From contig VTPC01090616.1 in NCBI GenBank assembly GCA_011009095.1, forward strand, positions 301,632 through 365,631: a stretch of 64,000 nucleotides of DNA, written 5' to 3'. Source of the stretch: Ignelater luminosus (taxonomy: Eukaryota > Arthropoda > Insecta > Coleoptera > Elateridae). Below the pieces are notes generated by a model, which did not search any database, was not told the DNA's origin, and worked only from the letters and a program-made list of their open reading frames with translations. Shown in pieces: positions 1 through 12,350 of the stretch. Within the stretch, counting starts at the first letter, position 1. Each line of letters starts with the position of its first letter. The position numbers and the translations under genes are program-made.

Positions 1-307
1 CAGAATAAATCGTGCAAGAAACAGGATGTTTTCAATTCCTTAAAATTCGAGTATTTACGCATTTTATGTGTGTTTTTGTTATTAACAGAAAGTTAACATT
101 CCAGTATTTACTAATATGGACCTTGGCAGTCTTATTTTTTCCAAATAATTGAAATATTATAGGCCAAACTATACCTATCTTAAATACACCCCTAACGTAC
201 ACATCAATAAGGGTCACATTTTTGGGCTTTTAAAATTTACTCCATAATTTTAAATTTAGCGCTTTATAAATGACGTCACACTAATGCGCCCTATTGTTTG
301 TTACATA

Positions 308-2531
308 TACAGAGTGTCCTAAAATAACACCGACAACGCTTAACCACAACAAATAACGATTCATCGAAAAAAGTTGGGTAAAAAGTTTCTCGTTTTTGAG
401 TTATAACTTATAAGCTGTCAAAGTCAACACAATCTTTTTCTTAATTTTTTAACTGCGTCTCACTGTATCTATCGATCGTAATGAAATTTGGTATGTTGGC
501 TTGTGGAGTTAAGACGATCTTTTTCTTGAAATATCGATGAAATTAATAATTTGGAACACAGAGTTTTACACGTACACCTCTTTTTGAAGGCCTTGAACTG
601 CTTCTATAAGCAAAAATTAAAAATCTGAGAACTATTAGTTAAAAGTTCACATCTTCTACAAGTAAATCCATCTCTTGCGATTTTTTCGTAAACTTACCCG
701 TTTTCAAGAAAATTAAGCTTTTTTGAATACTTGAAAAATCGTTACTAATCTCGTCGCGGGTAAAGTAAATCTCAGCCCTCAGTCTATCACTACTAAACAG
801 ATCTAATGATAAAGAAACGATATTCAACTTAACTTTTAAATTCATGAGAAACATAAAATTCCTTGCTTTTTCCAAGGCCTTAGAAAGAAATAAGTTGTAC
901 AGGTTTACATTTCTGGAAAAACAAAAAACCCAGTAAAAAAACAGGACACAATACAGTAAATAATAATGCGTCATGTGTAAGCAAATCATTCCCTCTATTT
1001 GCGTTTGTTGGGACTTTGCTGACGTCAAGCTCCATCCAATGCATCGGCCGTACCTACACGTTCTCTACTATGAAAAATATAGTTTGTAATGAATAAGAGA
1101 GAGATAGATAGTATCTCCACAACAGCGGGGCGGAAAAAGGTTTGGAACCAAAATCGCTCACCATTCTAGATCTCTTTAAATTATCATTCTGGGGTACTCA
1201 GTGAACATTTTAGTCCAAAATTTAAAAAATCTCAGGAGCTATTTAGATTTATTTTAATATTTTGTTGTTTCTATCAGCAAGATTATTGCTGTTTTGTTTT
1301 TAGTTCACTTAACTCATGTTAAAAACCTGTTTTCTTTCCGAAATAAGCACTAAAACCATTGAAATGCATATTATTTAAGTGGCTAACGCGATTTAAATTC
1401 ATCACTGAAAACGATACATTTTGTACAACTTTCTATCTAGTAAGCCGATTTGAATTTTGTTTTCAGCAAAAGTTTGCCAATTGTATTTGCTTTCCAACAA
1501 TGATTTAAGATTTTGAGGTATGTGTGCTGGAGCGAACACAGCGACGTATGTGATTGAGTAACTTGTGCATTTTAGTGTTCCCCTTTTATAAATTAACTAA
1601 CGGGTCTTTTCTTATTTGATTATCTTTATTTGTTTACGAGATATTAAAGGTAGATCGTCTTAAAGTAAATATACTGTATAAAACATGAGTGTAAAACATC
1701 TTGTAAAAGAGTTAGGCGCTAAAATCAAAGGCATTAAAAAAGATTTTGCGGCAGAAGTCTTATAACTTAAAAGATCAGTTTAGCGACTCGGAAACGGAAT
1801 ACAGCGTCAGTTCTGGGAACACTACCCAAGAAAGAAGGACTAGGAATTATTTATAGAATTCATATTAATTCTGATTTTTAGTTTTAGTTTTTTAGAGTTA
1901 AAAATGTAGGTCAGTGATTATTGTTTTGTATTTGTATTTTAGAAATCTGGTTATACGATAATATGCACAAAAAGAAGAATATGTTAGAACACTGATTTTA
2001 ATCTCATAATCTATAAATAGTTAGTTGCTTACGTAACAAGTTGAGGAAGTGATACTTTACAGGACGAGCCGCCGAGCGAGTCCTGTGAAGACATTTTCCT
2101 GAATACGTACAAAATTTCTTCTGCCACAGCATATTTAAAAAAATAAAGGTCTAAAATAGAAAAATCGAAAAAAAACCAAAATTTGATGGAAATACCGTGT
2201 TGCCTCGGCTTTGTTGTTTTGTTCTTGATAAGATTAGCCAGGGAAGAATTAGTCCCACCCGCAGTTCGCCACATGTAATAAAGAAATTAAACACAAAACT
2301 GCGTAATATAGTAGATACCTAAGTGTAACAAGCATGAAAAGAATTTCATTCCAATATCTCACCTTGTTCTTGAAATATTGGAAAAACAAGAAATTCTAAA
2401 TAAAACTTTGACATCCTGTATCTTGAAAACGGTGCGTTTCCGGAAAAATATTTGTCTGAATTCTTTTACTTATTTTGATTAATACTACACGTCCTTTAGA
2501 GTTTTCAATACTATTTTTTAACACTCTGTTT
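308..2531. mobile_element. Possible degenerate TIR element (ends ACAGAGTGT)
   Basis: The left end TACAGAGTGTCCTAAAATAA and the reverse complement of the right end, ACAGAGTGTTAAAAAATAG, share about 15 of 19 positions, and both ends abut TA. The subterminal sequence (TTTTTGAGTTATAAC, ATCTTGAAAACGG) is typical of non-autonomous Tc1/mariner-like elements. The 2.2-kb interior holds no recognisable transposase. Inside it, 1685-1762 is a short ORF after a TATAAA-like box (MSVKHLVKELGAKIKG) that continues after a one-base shift as FSDSETEYSVSSG; I cannot identify it. The pairing of the two ends is uncertain. Confidence 0.3.
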
Positions 2532-3237
2532 ATAACCAAGTTTAGTAAGAATTTTTTCTACTCCAAAATACTTGGCGACTGGCCTAACCTACTAGCTTAC
2601 ATGTTTCTGTAATCTATAACTCCATCAGTAATGGAGATTTTGGAGAAGGATGTATTATATTTCAACACCTTGTATTACAAAAATAATTTTTAAGTTTTTT
2701 AATTATAGAATTAATCCCTCTGAATATCACCGCGAAATTATATTTAAAGTGCATAACGATGGCTTAATTATAATAGGGGAGACTGAAAATGTTTCAACCT
2801 CCTAGGATATCTTATACCACATGATTTTTAAAGAAAATAAAATTTTTTCAAATTTTTTTGAAAACTAGTTATCTAGTGCTTCTTATAACTAATCTCAACC
2901 GGGGCGACTCAAAACTATAGGGCGACTTGAAACAGAACCATCAATCTCATTTAATATTGGAATTGCCATGTAGTGAAAATAGTAACTCAAAGAAATTGAT
3001 GAAAACAAGGAATTTTAGCTAATATTTAGTGTTATGAGTAAATTTGCTGTGCCCAAGTTGTAGAAAAAGTTTTATGAACACTGCGAAACGCGATTTTTGC
3101 TAGTACCAACTAAATCTGTTTGTACTATGTTGCAAGAAGAAGTGGTAAGTGAAATTGTCTGTATATTTTGATAAAATATATTACCAACCTAATCTTATGT
3201 TAGATTGACTAGAGGTTTCTGCATATATTTTTATATA
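2532..3237. other. Stretch without a gene; CGACTTGAAAC repeats
   Basis: No coding sequence seen. The start of a possible MITE (TAGGGGAGACTGAAAATG, 2774) is followed by two short subterminal copies, GGGGCGACTCAAAA (2900) and GGGCGACTTGAAAC (2926). A reverse-oriented relative, TTTCAAATCGCCTTGAC, lies near 4503. These may be ends of one older element split by the MITE at 3238-3840. Confidence 0.3.
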
Positions 3238-3840
3238 GAGGGTGTCCCGTAAATGCCAATAAAGCTTTAGGTAGCAGCCTTCTCCAACCTCTTGAGATGC
3301 CAAAATTGAGAACACGAATGTTCCAACGTACTTAGTCATACTTTGTCACACGAACAAAAAAAAAAATAAACTTGGCAAACTTACAACTTACAAAATTATT
3401 CAAATACAGGAACCAAAGTATTGCAAGAAACCAAAGTTTATTCCAGTGATAATGGACCATAAAATTGCCAAAACTTGAAAGAATCGCTGGCAACTAATTT
3501 CATCGGATTTATCAGTACACTCAAGACTTGCATGTTTGTCATATCTATTTTTTGGTAAGAATTCAATTTCTAACGGCATCTTCAAAAAGAGAAATCTAAC
3601 AGTACTGTGCTTTATCAAGGGTAACTGTTGTTTCAACAGATTCATTTGTTGAATTGGTAATGGCTTTATTTGGATTCGATTCTTTGGTTTCTGTTTATTT
3701 AGTGTTAAAGATCTTAACTTCTGACCACTTGTACAAGAAAACTAAGCCGAGGAGAGATTTTCTTTTTGCAGATTTGCAATAAGCACTCATAGAAGAAGAT
3801 GTTTACCTAAAGCTTTATTGCCATTTACGGGACACCCTGT
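3238..3840. mobile_element. MITE, TA-flanked, 36-bp TIR (AGGGTGTCCCGTAAATG)
   Basis: A 603-bp element between TA at 3236-3237 and 3841-3842. Its TIRs (3238-3273 and 3805-3840) differ at two of 36 positions and contain GTGTCCCGTAAATG and CAATAAAGCTTTAGGTA. The interior ORFs show no transposase similarity. It fits a non-autonomous Tc1/mariner-type MITE. Confidence 0.85.
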
Positions 3841-5934
3841 ATAATATTTTAAGATTGTTGGTGGGGTTACTCGAAACATGGTCAAGAATTCCCAAAATTT
3901 AAATAAAGCTTTTTTTCGTCCCTGAATTCTTTGTGTTGTAACAGTTGGTAAGTGCCAGAACTTAATTGTCACGACTGATAAGTGATGATGGTATGAAACT
4001 AAAACGTCACACTGACGTCACTGTTTCTACCGTTTTATTTTAATGTGTTACAAAGTGAACATGATCAGGTGCACTGGAGCATATTCAGCATAATATTCAG
4101 CTTGTTTTGTTGTGGTTAGGCATATATTGCTGTTGCGATAAAATGTGATCAGAAAAAGAGAAAAACAAATAATACTACAACAACTATAGTAAGTTGTGAA
4201 CAGTCGTGAGAAAAAGCTTACAGTACCAGTCAAGAGACTGTAGATATTGATAATGAAGTTAGTAATCTTTAGTGAACTTACAGAAAAGGCAATTTATTGT
4301 AGTTAAGTAATCAGTAGAATAAAAAGCTTCACAATCTCAGAAGTCTGCTTATAATGCAAAGATCCATTTCTGCCAAAAATACGTTGTTTTTAAAATAATT
4401 TATTTGATAAATAAATAAACACATTTTTAAAAAACATATTTTGTGTTTCAAGTAGCATCCTATTGAAATTAACTTTGAGATCTTGCAAAAATAAGCACGT
4501 GTTTCAAATCGCCTTGACTATAGGGATGAGACGAAACACTAACCTTTCTAATTAAATATTAACTGTTGCATCTATTGGTATAACATGTTAACCTGCTACA
4601 CGATGAGATACTGCATGCGCATTTGTCAAAATTTGGTTAAAAAATATTTAGTGGTTTAGAAGTTATTAGTAGAAATATAGCAAACCTGTATTCAGGTCTC
4701 TCCGGTTGACGATATTGTGAACATCGCTATTTTTGCTTTTTCCAAAGTTTGTAATTTGCTTGGCCTAGGCCACGTATAGGAAAGATTCAATCTATATACG
4801 GGGTGGTTTTAACTAGTGTATTAAAAATACGTGTTATCAAGAAAACTATATTTATTGAGATAGATAGATACAAATATATTTGAGGTATCTTTTTGTCTTA
4901 AGAATTTTATTTCATAGTTGTTCTCGTCTCTGCGTAAAACTTTTTCCACATAATGACTACACTGCAAATGATTTTGTAGAAAATTTTGCAATCACAAAAT
5001 CATTTACTTTCACGACGTAGTTATTGAAATCTAAAGGAGATTTTTCATACATGGCTGAATCGTCACCAGACTCCTCCTGAAAACTTATGAAACTTCTTGA
5101 AGAATTTCACTATCGTCTGTTTTTTGCAAAATCTTCCATTTTGTCACTTTTTATTTTGTACTAAAAGTCTTCTCCTTGTTTCTTATTCTGGATTTCCTAT
5201 CTCATTTAATTCTGGAGTTAGAAGTATAATATTTTGATTTAGACTCTTGAAAACCAATGATTGAAATTGCTGGCCGACGTTATCTCAGGCTGTTCTAAAA
5301 TGCATTCTTATTAATTAGATCGAAAGTAAGGAATTTGGGGTTATGGTTCTTGCTTCATTTTCATTCAAAGTCTTTTTTGACTGTGCATATTTTGCATATA
5401 TTGTTTCATATTTTGGACATATATCTTGCTTCATATTTTGCACAAAATTTCTGCATATATATGCGCATATTTCGGACTAATCTCTTACATATAGATCCGA
5501 GCTTTAATGATAACAATGAATGTTTCTATTTCTCTCCATTGTGATGTGGGTTTAAAAACGTTATATTGTTTGCCTTTATATATACCAAGGGGCGCTAATC
5601 CAAACGCTTGCAAAAACCATTTATGTTCGTGCGAAAAACGCACACTTTTAAATTTCGAATTGCCTAATTAAATATCTGAAAGGGATAGCCTCATGCATAC
5701 AATAACCAATTATAAATACTTGACGTGAGAATATCTTATAAAGTAACGTATGGTAATATCGACCAGACGACAGAAGGTTTTATCGCATTTAAAAAATTCA
5801 TATCAGTAATTATCTTCTATCTTCATAAAATTAGCCCAGGAAAATAATGTTTTAGTTGTTAATCGGTATCTGACAAGTAACTAGCTCTATCTCGTTTTGT
5901 TCTGTTTTTATCAGATGATTTTAACTTTTGAACC
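3841..5934. other. AT-rich stretch without recognisable gene
   Basis: No ORF with family similarity, no tRNA. The run 5385-5470 is rich in CATATTTTG/GCATATA repeats. The 5' flank of the exon at 5989 has no clear TATA box; TCAG-type initiators are present (for example 5911), but I cannot assign a start site. Confidence 0.4.
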
Positions 5935-5988
5935 GTGTTAGAAAAAAAAAGTATTTACACATACATAACTAGTGAAAAGAAAGGAAAA

Positions 5989-6175
5989 ATGTCCAGCGAA
6001 CCAGACGAAGTTGTAAAAACTGTAACTACCAGTGAAGAAGAAATAAACACCTTAAACGATGTTTCTAGAACTGGAGAAAGAAGAACGTCTGTTGTTAGTC
6101 TTACTAAAGTCTTTAAAACGAGCTTTAGGTTTGATAAAACTTTTAGAAAAGGGTCTACAATTGACTCCAATACAG
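5989..6175 (+). CDS. Candidate first coding exon (N-terminus A) of an unrecognised host gene
   Basis: An ATG in good context (AAAAATGTCC) opens 62 codons plus one base, ending in the donor ACAG|GTAAC. The product is hydrophilic: an acidic, Ser/Thr-rich start (MSSEPDEVVKTVTTSEEE) followed by a basic part (FKTSFRFDKTFRKG). The frame is open upstream to 5935 but only from a GTG, so I chose the ATG. Read-through past the donor ends after seven more codons (GNKKKQK, stop). The donor is phase 1, which fits the acceptor at 6504 (g|ta = Val) but not the acceptor at 54569. I recognise no domain. The opposite strand also has an open frame (5955-6233), but without splice or start logic. It could still be a short non-conserved ORF. 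Confidence 0.5.
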
Positions 6176-6235
6176 GTAACAAAAAGAAACAAAAATAATA
6201 ATTAGTCCATTTGATTTTATTATTATCGTTCAATG

Positions 6236-6259
6236 CAATAATAATAATAATAATAATTT
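6236..6259. repeat. ATA/AAT microsatellite
   Basis: About eight ATA units in the short intron between the two candidate exons. Confidence 0.9.
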
Positions 6260-6503
6260 ATAATTAACAAAGTGTTAAATTAGTGACCTTAATAAAGCAA
6301 TACAATCGTTTTTACTTATTCCGTTTTATCATTTATTATCAACAGTGTGTTTGTTATTGTATTAAAATAATATATAGCACTTCAAACGCATGTTTACAGC
6401 GAAATAATCGAATCGTTCTAAGTAACTGTATTTAAATGATAATAATAACGATGTTGACAGAGATTATACTGATTTTAATTTAATATTCTGTCTACCAATC
6501 TAG

Positions 6504-6594
6504 TAAGAAGATCTTTTACCATAGAAGGAAAAGAAGTGCACATGCCAATCCAAAAGCGGTTGAGCCTTCCACCTACATCCAAACCTTCGATGAC
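6504..6594 (+). CDS. Candidate second exon of N-terminus A
   Basis: A 91-nt exon between the acceptor ACCAATCTAG and the strong donor GTAAGT. Joined in phase 1 to the exon at 5989-6175 it reads Val, then RRSFTIEGKEVHMPIQKR, LSLPPTSKPSM and the first two bases of a Thr codon, giving a phase-2 donor. That phase matches the acceptor at 54569, where the next residues are PPPAPLVVEDPP. The composition (basic, Ser/Pro-rich, an RRSF site that could be phosphorylated by a basophilic kinase) suggests a disordered regulatory N-terminus. No family recognised. The 328-nt intron before it carries an ATA microsatellite. Confidence 0.5.
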
Positions 6595-7926
6595 GTAAGT
6601 ATTTAATTTATTTTTCTCCTAATCTGATTATCCACAAAAATGTTTCATTTGGAGTTGTTTCAACAACGTCTTTGTTTCCAACGGCAAATTTGTTAAAGCA
6701 TTAGAAGGTTACCTAGCATATGTCTTTTTTGTAACACGTTACATTAAGAATTTAAAGCACGCACAAATGAAAATAACAGTCAACTGAGTCAACGCAAATA
6801 AAAATATGCCCTATTCCCTTTATCATCAAGTATTATACATTGGTAACATCTCTGAAGTATCTTTTACCATCAAATTAATGAATGGTCTCAGTAGATTTTC
6901 AAAAAGTTTTATTTTCTACAATGCAACATCTTAACACTAGGATCGCACGATGTGATTCTTTAAACATAGTCGAGAGAAACCCAAGTCTGGCTATTAATCC
7001 TAACGCTTTTTGACTAGTAATTCTAAAAGTGTTGCACATCTAATTGATCCAAATTTACCGAAAGTTCAGACAAATGCTTGCAATCCGAAAATGTTATTCA
7101 AATCAGATTCTCTTGAGTCAATAGGGTTTTTCATTTCCATTTACCGAATGGATTACATAGAAATCCCTAGAAGATTAATTAGAATGGTCCAATCGGTTGC
7201 AAATCGATTTACGTAATTCTAAATACATTTTTTAAATACTTTCAATGCTATATACCTATTAATTTATTTAAAAAATTGCATAGGTTTATGCACAGTATAT
7301 AATAGCAGTTTTCACCAACTATTTAACCTTCTGGAACTGTCTTAACAGCCTTAAAAGGGTATTATAATAAATTCTGAGTTTTAAATACCAATTAAGATTT
7401 TATCGAAGTCTAAGAGCTGTCCAAAAGCTTCGACCTTCTTACAAGTCGAATCTCTGGTTGGCGGAAAGAAGAAATAAACTCCGAATCTTACTTCGTAATT
7501 GTGTCTTTATATGAATTTATACGACATCAAGTTAAGCTGATACTAATCAAAACAATACCAATTATGCTAAAATATTCAAATCAGTTCCAGTTCTGAGATT
7601 CCTTACTTAAGGGAACTTCAAGTGAGTCCCCGAACCTTAACAATTTAGAACCTCTGATTCACCATGTTGTAATCCTTGCTGCGCCTCGTCGCGACTCACC
7701 TGCTGATTTACCAAGTCCAGGTGACTTTATTATCTTACCTCAGCCACTTCTAAATTATTTTACCTTTGAAATCAAACAGTCTATAAACTAATTAGAGTAA
7801 AACACTTCATTGTTATTATCGCACAAAAAGAAAATGAATCAAAAACAATGAAACATGAAATATTTTAATATAAGCATCTACTCTGTGATATAAGTATAAA
7901 ACACTATATTATGTCAAAATTAAACA
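6595..7926. other. Start of the large intron, no feature
   Basis: AT-rich sequence after the donor at 6595. The small ORF at 7010-7216 has no recognisable homology and looks accidental. Confidence 0.4.
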
Positions 7927-7928
7927 TA

Positions 7929-8481
7929 CAGGGTGTATTATTTCAGGTGGAGAATATTAGCACCACTAATTCTCCTTGAAAAATTGAGCAAAAATGTTAT
8001 AAAAATGTTCGTCTTAAACGCATATTTTTCGAAATAAAGGTCATTAAAAATTTTAAATACTTGCAACGCTATATGAAAATTGTAAGTAGAGCAAGAATAG
8101 GTCATAAGTTTATTAACGTGGTTACCTTAGTAACATTTTTGCAGGTCGTTATTATTAATGTTTCTAGGTAAATACAGTATTGCAATTTCTTCTACAAACA
8201 AGTAAATCAAAAGCAGTTGCATTTTGTAAAAGCCATTTTAAAGAAAATTGCTGGTAAATAGGAGAAAATGTGATTGATTTATGTTTTCTGGTACCTAAAC
8301 TATGGGGGTTACATTTATTTAATAATTTTGGGCAGTCATAAGCAAATTGTAAAAAAATATACGACTCTTAATATTTCCACAACCGAAGAGTTAACAACAA
8401 ATTGGTACTAGAGTTTCTTGCATAGTTTTTGATGCAGAATCGAGTAGCGTTGATATTCTCTACCTGAAACAATACAACCTG
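7929..8481. mobile_element. MITE, TA-flanked (CAGGGTGTATTATTTCAGGT)
   Basis: A 553-bp element with TA at both ends. Left CAGGGTGTATTATTTCAGGT and right (reverse complement) CAGGTTGTATTGTTTCAGGT match at 18 of 20, and similarity continues through AGAATAT. No coding capacity. Confidence 0.8.
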
Positions 8482-8483
8482 TA

Positions 8484-9180
8484 TGTGGAGAACTCTAAGG
8501 TTAATACAGTTGTACATTAACTTAAAAAAGGCCTTTTATATTTAAAAGGTTTATATTTTCCTATTTGGAAGCTATATTTAAAATAGCTGTTTAACTATGT
8601 AACATGATCGAAAATAAAGTATAAGTACGAGTAATAAAGTTCATTATGTAATCTTAAAGTTTTTAAGCAATATTTTTGTTTAATAAGGTTCGATTAATTA
8701 GAACAAGAAACAACAGGTTCTTGAACTTAAGAATTCTTCTCTAATTCCAAGTTTAATAAATTCAGTATAAATTTAGCTAATTCTAAATTTGGGGTTTGGC
8801 AAATCTCAAATCAAAGAAATAAAATAATAATTTACTAAGCAAAATTAAGAAAACAAAGTGGTTTGTAACTAATACAATCTGTCCAAGTGAAAGAAATCAG
8901 GTAAAAGCTAATCAGAAGGTAATTAAATCCTAGCTGTTAACAAGATAGATTTTGTTGGCTCAAAGACCCAACAGATCAAAAAGTTATTCGAACCGATTGC
9001 CGCTAAGAATCTGATCGATCTGAAAAACTTGACTGATCCAAAAAGTACAACTGGCCCTAAAAGACTGATTGGTTCGAGAAGCTTAAGGAATTTTAATAGT
9101 ATGGCCAGTTCCAGCCTGGACCAAAACTTTGGATAACCGTGTGAAGGTCTTACTCAAAACCAACACCGTGTAGGTTTTTA
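8484..9180. other. Intronic stretch, nothing recognised
   Basis: AT-rich. The part 8960-9080 repeats GATC-containing words (CTGATCGATCTG, GACTGATCCAAAA, GACTGATTGG) but forms no clear tandem array. Confidence 0.35.
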
Positions 9181-9182
9181 TC

Positions 9183-9658
9183 AGCTCCATATAGCTGGCG
9201 CCCCCACTTCGTCGGATTTGAAAAAAAAGTATTCTATAATTTTGTGCTAATTATGTGCTAATTTCGTCCCACAATGAAAAATTTTGTGCTCCCTCAGAAA
9301 CCCCAAAAAAACGCAATCGAATGGTGGGGGCGCCAGCCATACGTCAAGCTAGCCCCCACTTTCTCCTTATAATAAAAAAATGAGTAAAAAATATGTGAAT
9401 AATTTTGTGCTAATTATGTGCTCTAAATGTATGTATATCACAATTCTTTTCTGGCGTTCTAATCGAAATATACCAACTAATCACTTTGGGGACGCTGAGT
9501 AAACGTCTAGCCAGCATGTATAATATTGAAAATATTGTTTTTGCGAACAGTAAACCGTACAAGAATTTTACTGCATATATAATTATAGCACAAATATTGT
9601 ATTCGTTTTCTAATGAGCTCCATATAGCTGGCACCCCACTTTGTCGAATTTGAAAAAC
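9183..9658. repeat. Repeat cluster: two direct and one inverted AGCTGGCGCCCCCAC block
   Basis: CTCCATATAGCTGGCGCCCC occurs at 9183-9226 and, with a few changes, at 9615-9658, each followed by ACTT(C/T)GTCG(G/A)ATTTGAAAAA. An inverted piece, GGTGGGGGCGCCAGC, lies at 9323-9337. Between them TTTTGTGCTAATTATGTGCT is present twice (about 9238 and 9402). The GC-rich blocks stand out in AT-rich DNA and look like ends of a repeat family, class unknown. Confidence 0.7.
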
Positions 9659-9691
9659 AAAGTGTTCTATAAGTCCGAAATGTTGAATCAC

Positions 9692-10394
9692 TTTAATTGT
9701 GTTAAATCATTGTTTAATCTCAAAGTTTATGTAATTAATATTCCAGTAAAGTTCTTTTCCATTTTATTTTATTAGTTTTACTCATAAAGCACTCACGCTA
9801 GTCTTTCCTGTTATTCCTTCGTCTTTCATTACTTATGGGCCTATTTCTTCGTTCCGTTTTTTAAAATTACTTCTTCTTTTCGTATGTTTTTAACTACCAA
9901 AATAAAAACTCTAAAGAATTTTGTACGCACATAACATACTATATTACTGCATTATACATACATTAATTACAATAATAATTTTATTTACAATAGAGCTAGA
10001 CATGTGTACTTACATACTTAATTATATTTTACAGATGTTAATTATTATTCTGTGATGTGTTTTGTAATTTGTAATTATTTTATATTAATTTAACTGTTCT
10101 GACAACTGCAACCTGATAATTGACTATTAATTACAATATGTATAGGTAAATTGTTACGTAAGTAGGAAGCTTCTATTTTCTATTAGTACGAAATAATGTT
10201 GTAGATTATTATTGTTTGATTAAAAGCTATAGTTTAGCATCCTGATTTTACAGGGAAGAGAATATTCGTGGTGGGGTTTCTATTTTCATAAAAAAATCAT
10301 CTAAAATTTGAAGTGTTAAATTAAGTAAAAAAACGGTAAAAAGTTGAAAGATTTTACAAGAAAGAAAATAAGAAAATAGAGACTAATTTCTCCA
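9692..10394. other. Intronic stretch, nothing recognised
   Basis: AT-rich sequence without an ORF or repeat that I can name. Confidence 0.35.
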
Positions 10395-10885
10395 ATTTTG
10401 CTAAAGAAAACAATAAGCATATGGGAGTTGATTTACTCGACAGTCTTAACAGGTCGTTATAAAATAAAATCAAATCAAGAAAATGGTACTTTAGACTTTT
10501 CTACCATCTTGTCGATATGACAATTGTAAACTCCTGACTTCTTTATAAACGACTGAATACAGAAAAAGATAACAATAAGACAATGACTCTCGCAGAACTG
10601 AGTTAGGTCAAATATTGTGCGTGCTGGGTATTCAACAAAATAGTTAATTAAGGATGCAAGCCAGACATCGAAAAACAACTTCTAGAAAAAAAGTGTGGTC
10701 CTCAATCTACTGTTCCACCAAAAGATATGTTAGAACAGATGAGTATTCGCATTGATTACTTTAAATGGAGAAATGTTCATGCTGCAAATTGCCAAACTGT
10801 AAACGATTTACTTATGTATACTGTGAGAAATGTTCCATTGCCCTTTTAATAAGAATAAAAACTGGTTTAAAAAGTTTCATATGTA
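10395..10885 (+). pseudogene. piggyBac-type transposase C-terminal relic
   Basis: Forward translation gives the end of a piggyBac DDE transposase: NKHMGVDLLDSL (third catalytic region, 10412-10447), then KWYFRLFYHLVDMTIVNS, LLYKRLNTEKDNNK, KKCGPQSTVPPKDML, and a Cys-rich C-terminus CSCCKLPNCKRFTYVYC-EKC in the next frame (10783-10842). Stop codons replace Trp at 10545 (TGA) and others follow at 10593 and 10641; at least two frameshifts are needed. The N-terminal domain and the first two Asp are missing. No TTAA-flanked termini were found. Clearly an old, dead copy. Confidence 0.8.
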
Positions 10886-11237
10886 ATGTATGTTGTAATA
10901 TACTCAGTTTATAATCTTGGAATAAATAAGCTGAGTTAAAGTAACACTTTTATATAAAAAGGTATTTCCAAAGTGTATGTTGTACCATATAGGCAACAGA
11001 TATAAAAATATCAAAAATATTGACTTATCTTCGTTAAAGATTTTTTTAACATTTTTCTGTTGTTCTGTTCCTAAAAATAAGCAACACATATTCTTCTTGC
11101 AAAAAAAATCTGGACATTAAAAGGTTAAATAAAGAAGTTGTGATGCACAGTAGTTTATTTTCTGATTGTTTCGAAATATTTGAATCTGATTTTCCAATTA
11201 TGGGTCTTGGAAAAACATAGAAATATATTAGCTCAAG

Positions 11238-11674
11238 TACAGCTTGGCTATTTACTGTAGGCGGGTGAGAATGCGCAGTGGGGAAAAAGGATGACGCTAA
11301 GAAAATAGAGACGGGTAGTCGTAAAGATAACTCTTGTACAATCTCGGAAAAATAATTTTATTTTTTTTTACTTTATAGGTAAATGTAATTATATGCAGTA
11401 GCATTCTTAAAATGATAGTATGAGTTTTTAAAAAGATAAAATAAAAAAACGAATTATTACACATCTCTTGTGGTTGTAAATCTGTAGATATGTAAAAATG
11501 TGACAAATATTAAAAAAATTATTAAATTATTAAATAAGAACATTAGACTACTTTATAACCCGATTGTACCAATGTTTTGTAGAGCAAGTTTCAAAATGAG
11601 GTTTCAACCTTACTTTCACATAGGGCTAATGCGCATCGTTGCTTCACCAGCCTACAGTAAATAGCTAAGCTGTA
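11238..11674. mobile_element. MITE with about 36-bp TIR (CAGCTTGGCTATTTACTG)
   Basis: The left end TACAGCTTGGCTATTTACTG is repeated inverted at the right end as TACAGCTTAGCTATTTACTG. The match continues through TAGGC(G/T)GGTGA and, after a small indel, ATGCGCA. TA lies at each border. The 437-bp interior has no coding content. Confidence 0.85.
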
Positions 11675-11695
11675 GTTGCGATAGCTAACGTTTTT

Positions 11696-12037
11696 ATGTT
11701 ACTCGAGCCATTGCGCGGCCCAGTCCGAAGCTTGGGTTCGGTTCGGGACAGGTCTCAGTTTAAAAACATATCGGGTTTTCCGGATGTCGTCGGGCCAACC
11801 GGGCCGTTCGGGCATGTCACGCTTTTTAGACATGTCGAGCTTATCGAGTCGGTCGGGCTTTTCACGGCAGATTTTTTGCACTGGTCCGAAGCAGACGATT
11901 TTCACACTGCACCGGACCGAGAACTTTTACTGACTCGGGGGGGACTATATTTTCTTACTGAACCGCACCGGAGGATACTGTTTCTTTTTTGGGAATATCA
12001 CGAGAACTACACACAATTACTTTTCTGTTCGCCGCGG
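11696..12037 (+). other. GC-rich island with a 114-codon open frame
   Basis: About 340 bp of CpG-rich sequence with recurring TCGGG/CCGGGC words in DNA that is otherwise near 30% GC. An ATG frame runs from 11696 to a stop that overlaps a good donor (CCGCG|GTAAGT, 12037), and CTTGCAG at 12093-12099 could be an acceptor. The translated residues resemble no family I know. It starts 22 bp after the MITE at 11238-11674. It may be a transposon piece or a CpG-rich non-coding exon; I cannot decide. Confidence 0.3.
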
Positions 12038-12350
12038 TAAGTATAAAGTAATTTAATTATAGCGACACTTTTAAAGCTAACAGAGAATTTCCTTGCAGAT
12101 TCAAACATTTCTGATGGTTTATTTACAACAAACGGAATGTGATTTGAAGCACAAAGATATTTCAGAAATAACACAAGATACTATATCTTAATTTTAGTGT
12201 GTAAAGGTTGGGAGTTTAAGAAGAAACCAAAAGTGAACGAGGCTTATTTCTATAAAAACGATTAATTAAATACAGTACATCTATCACTATTGATTTCCAT
12301 ATCATTTAGTTTACACCATTAGCACAATTTGTATAATTCATATATAACTA

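Noticed and set aside
639-1028. 129-codon reverse ORF
   Set aside because: Low-complexity hydrophobic and basic stretches, no domain, and it lies inside a probable non-coding transposable element.
5955-6233. 92-codon reverse ORF opposite the candidate first exon
   Set aside because: Mirror frame of the forward exon; no start context or splice support.
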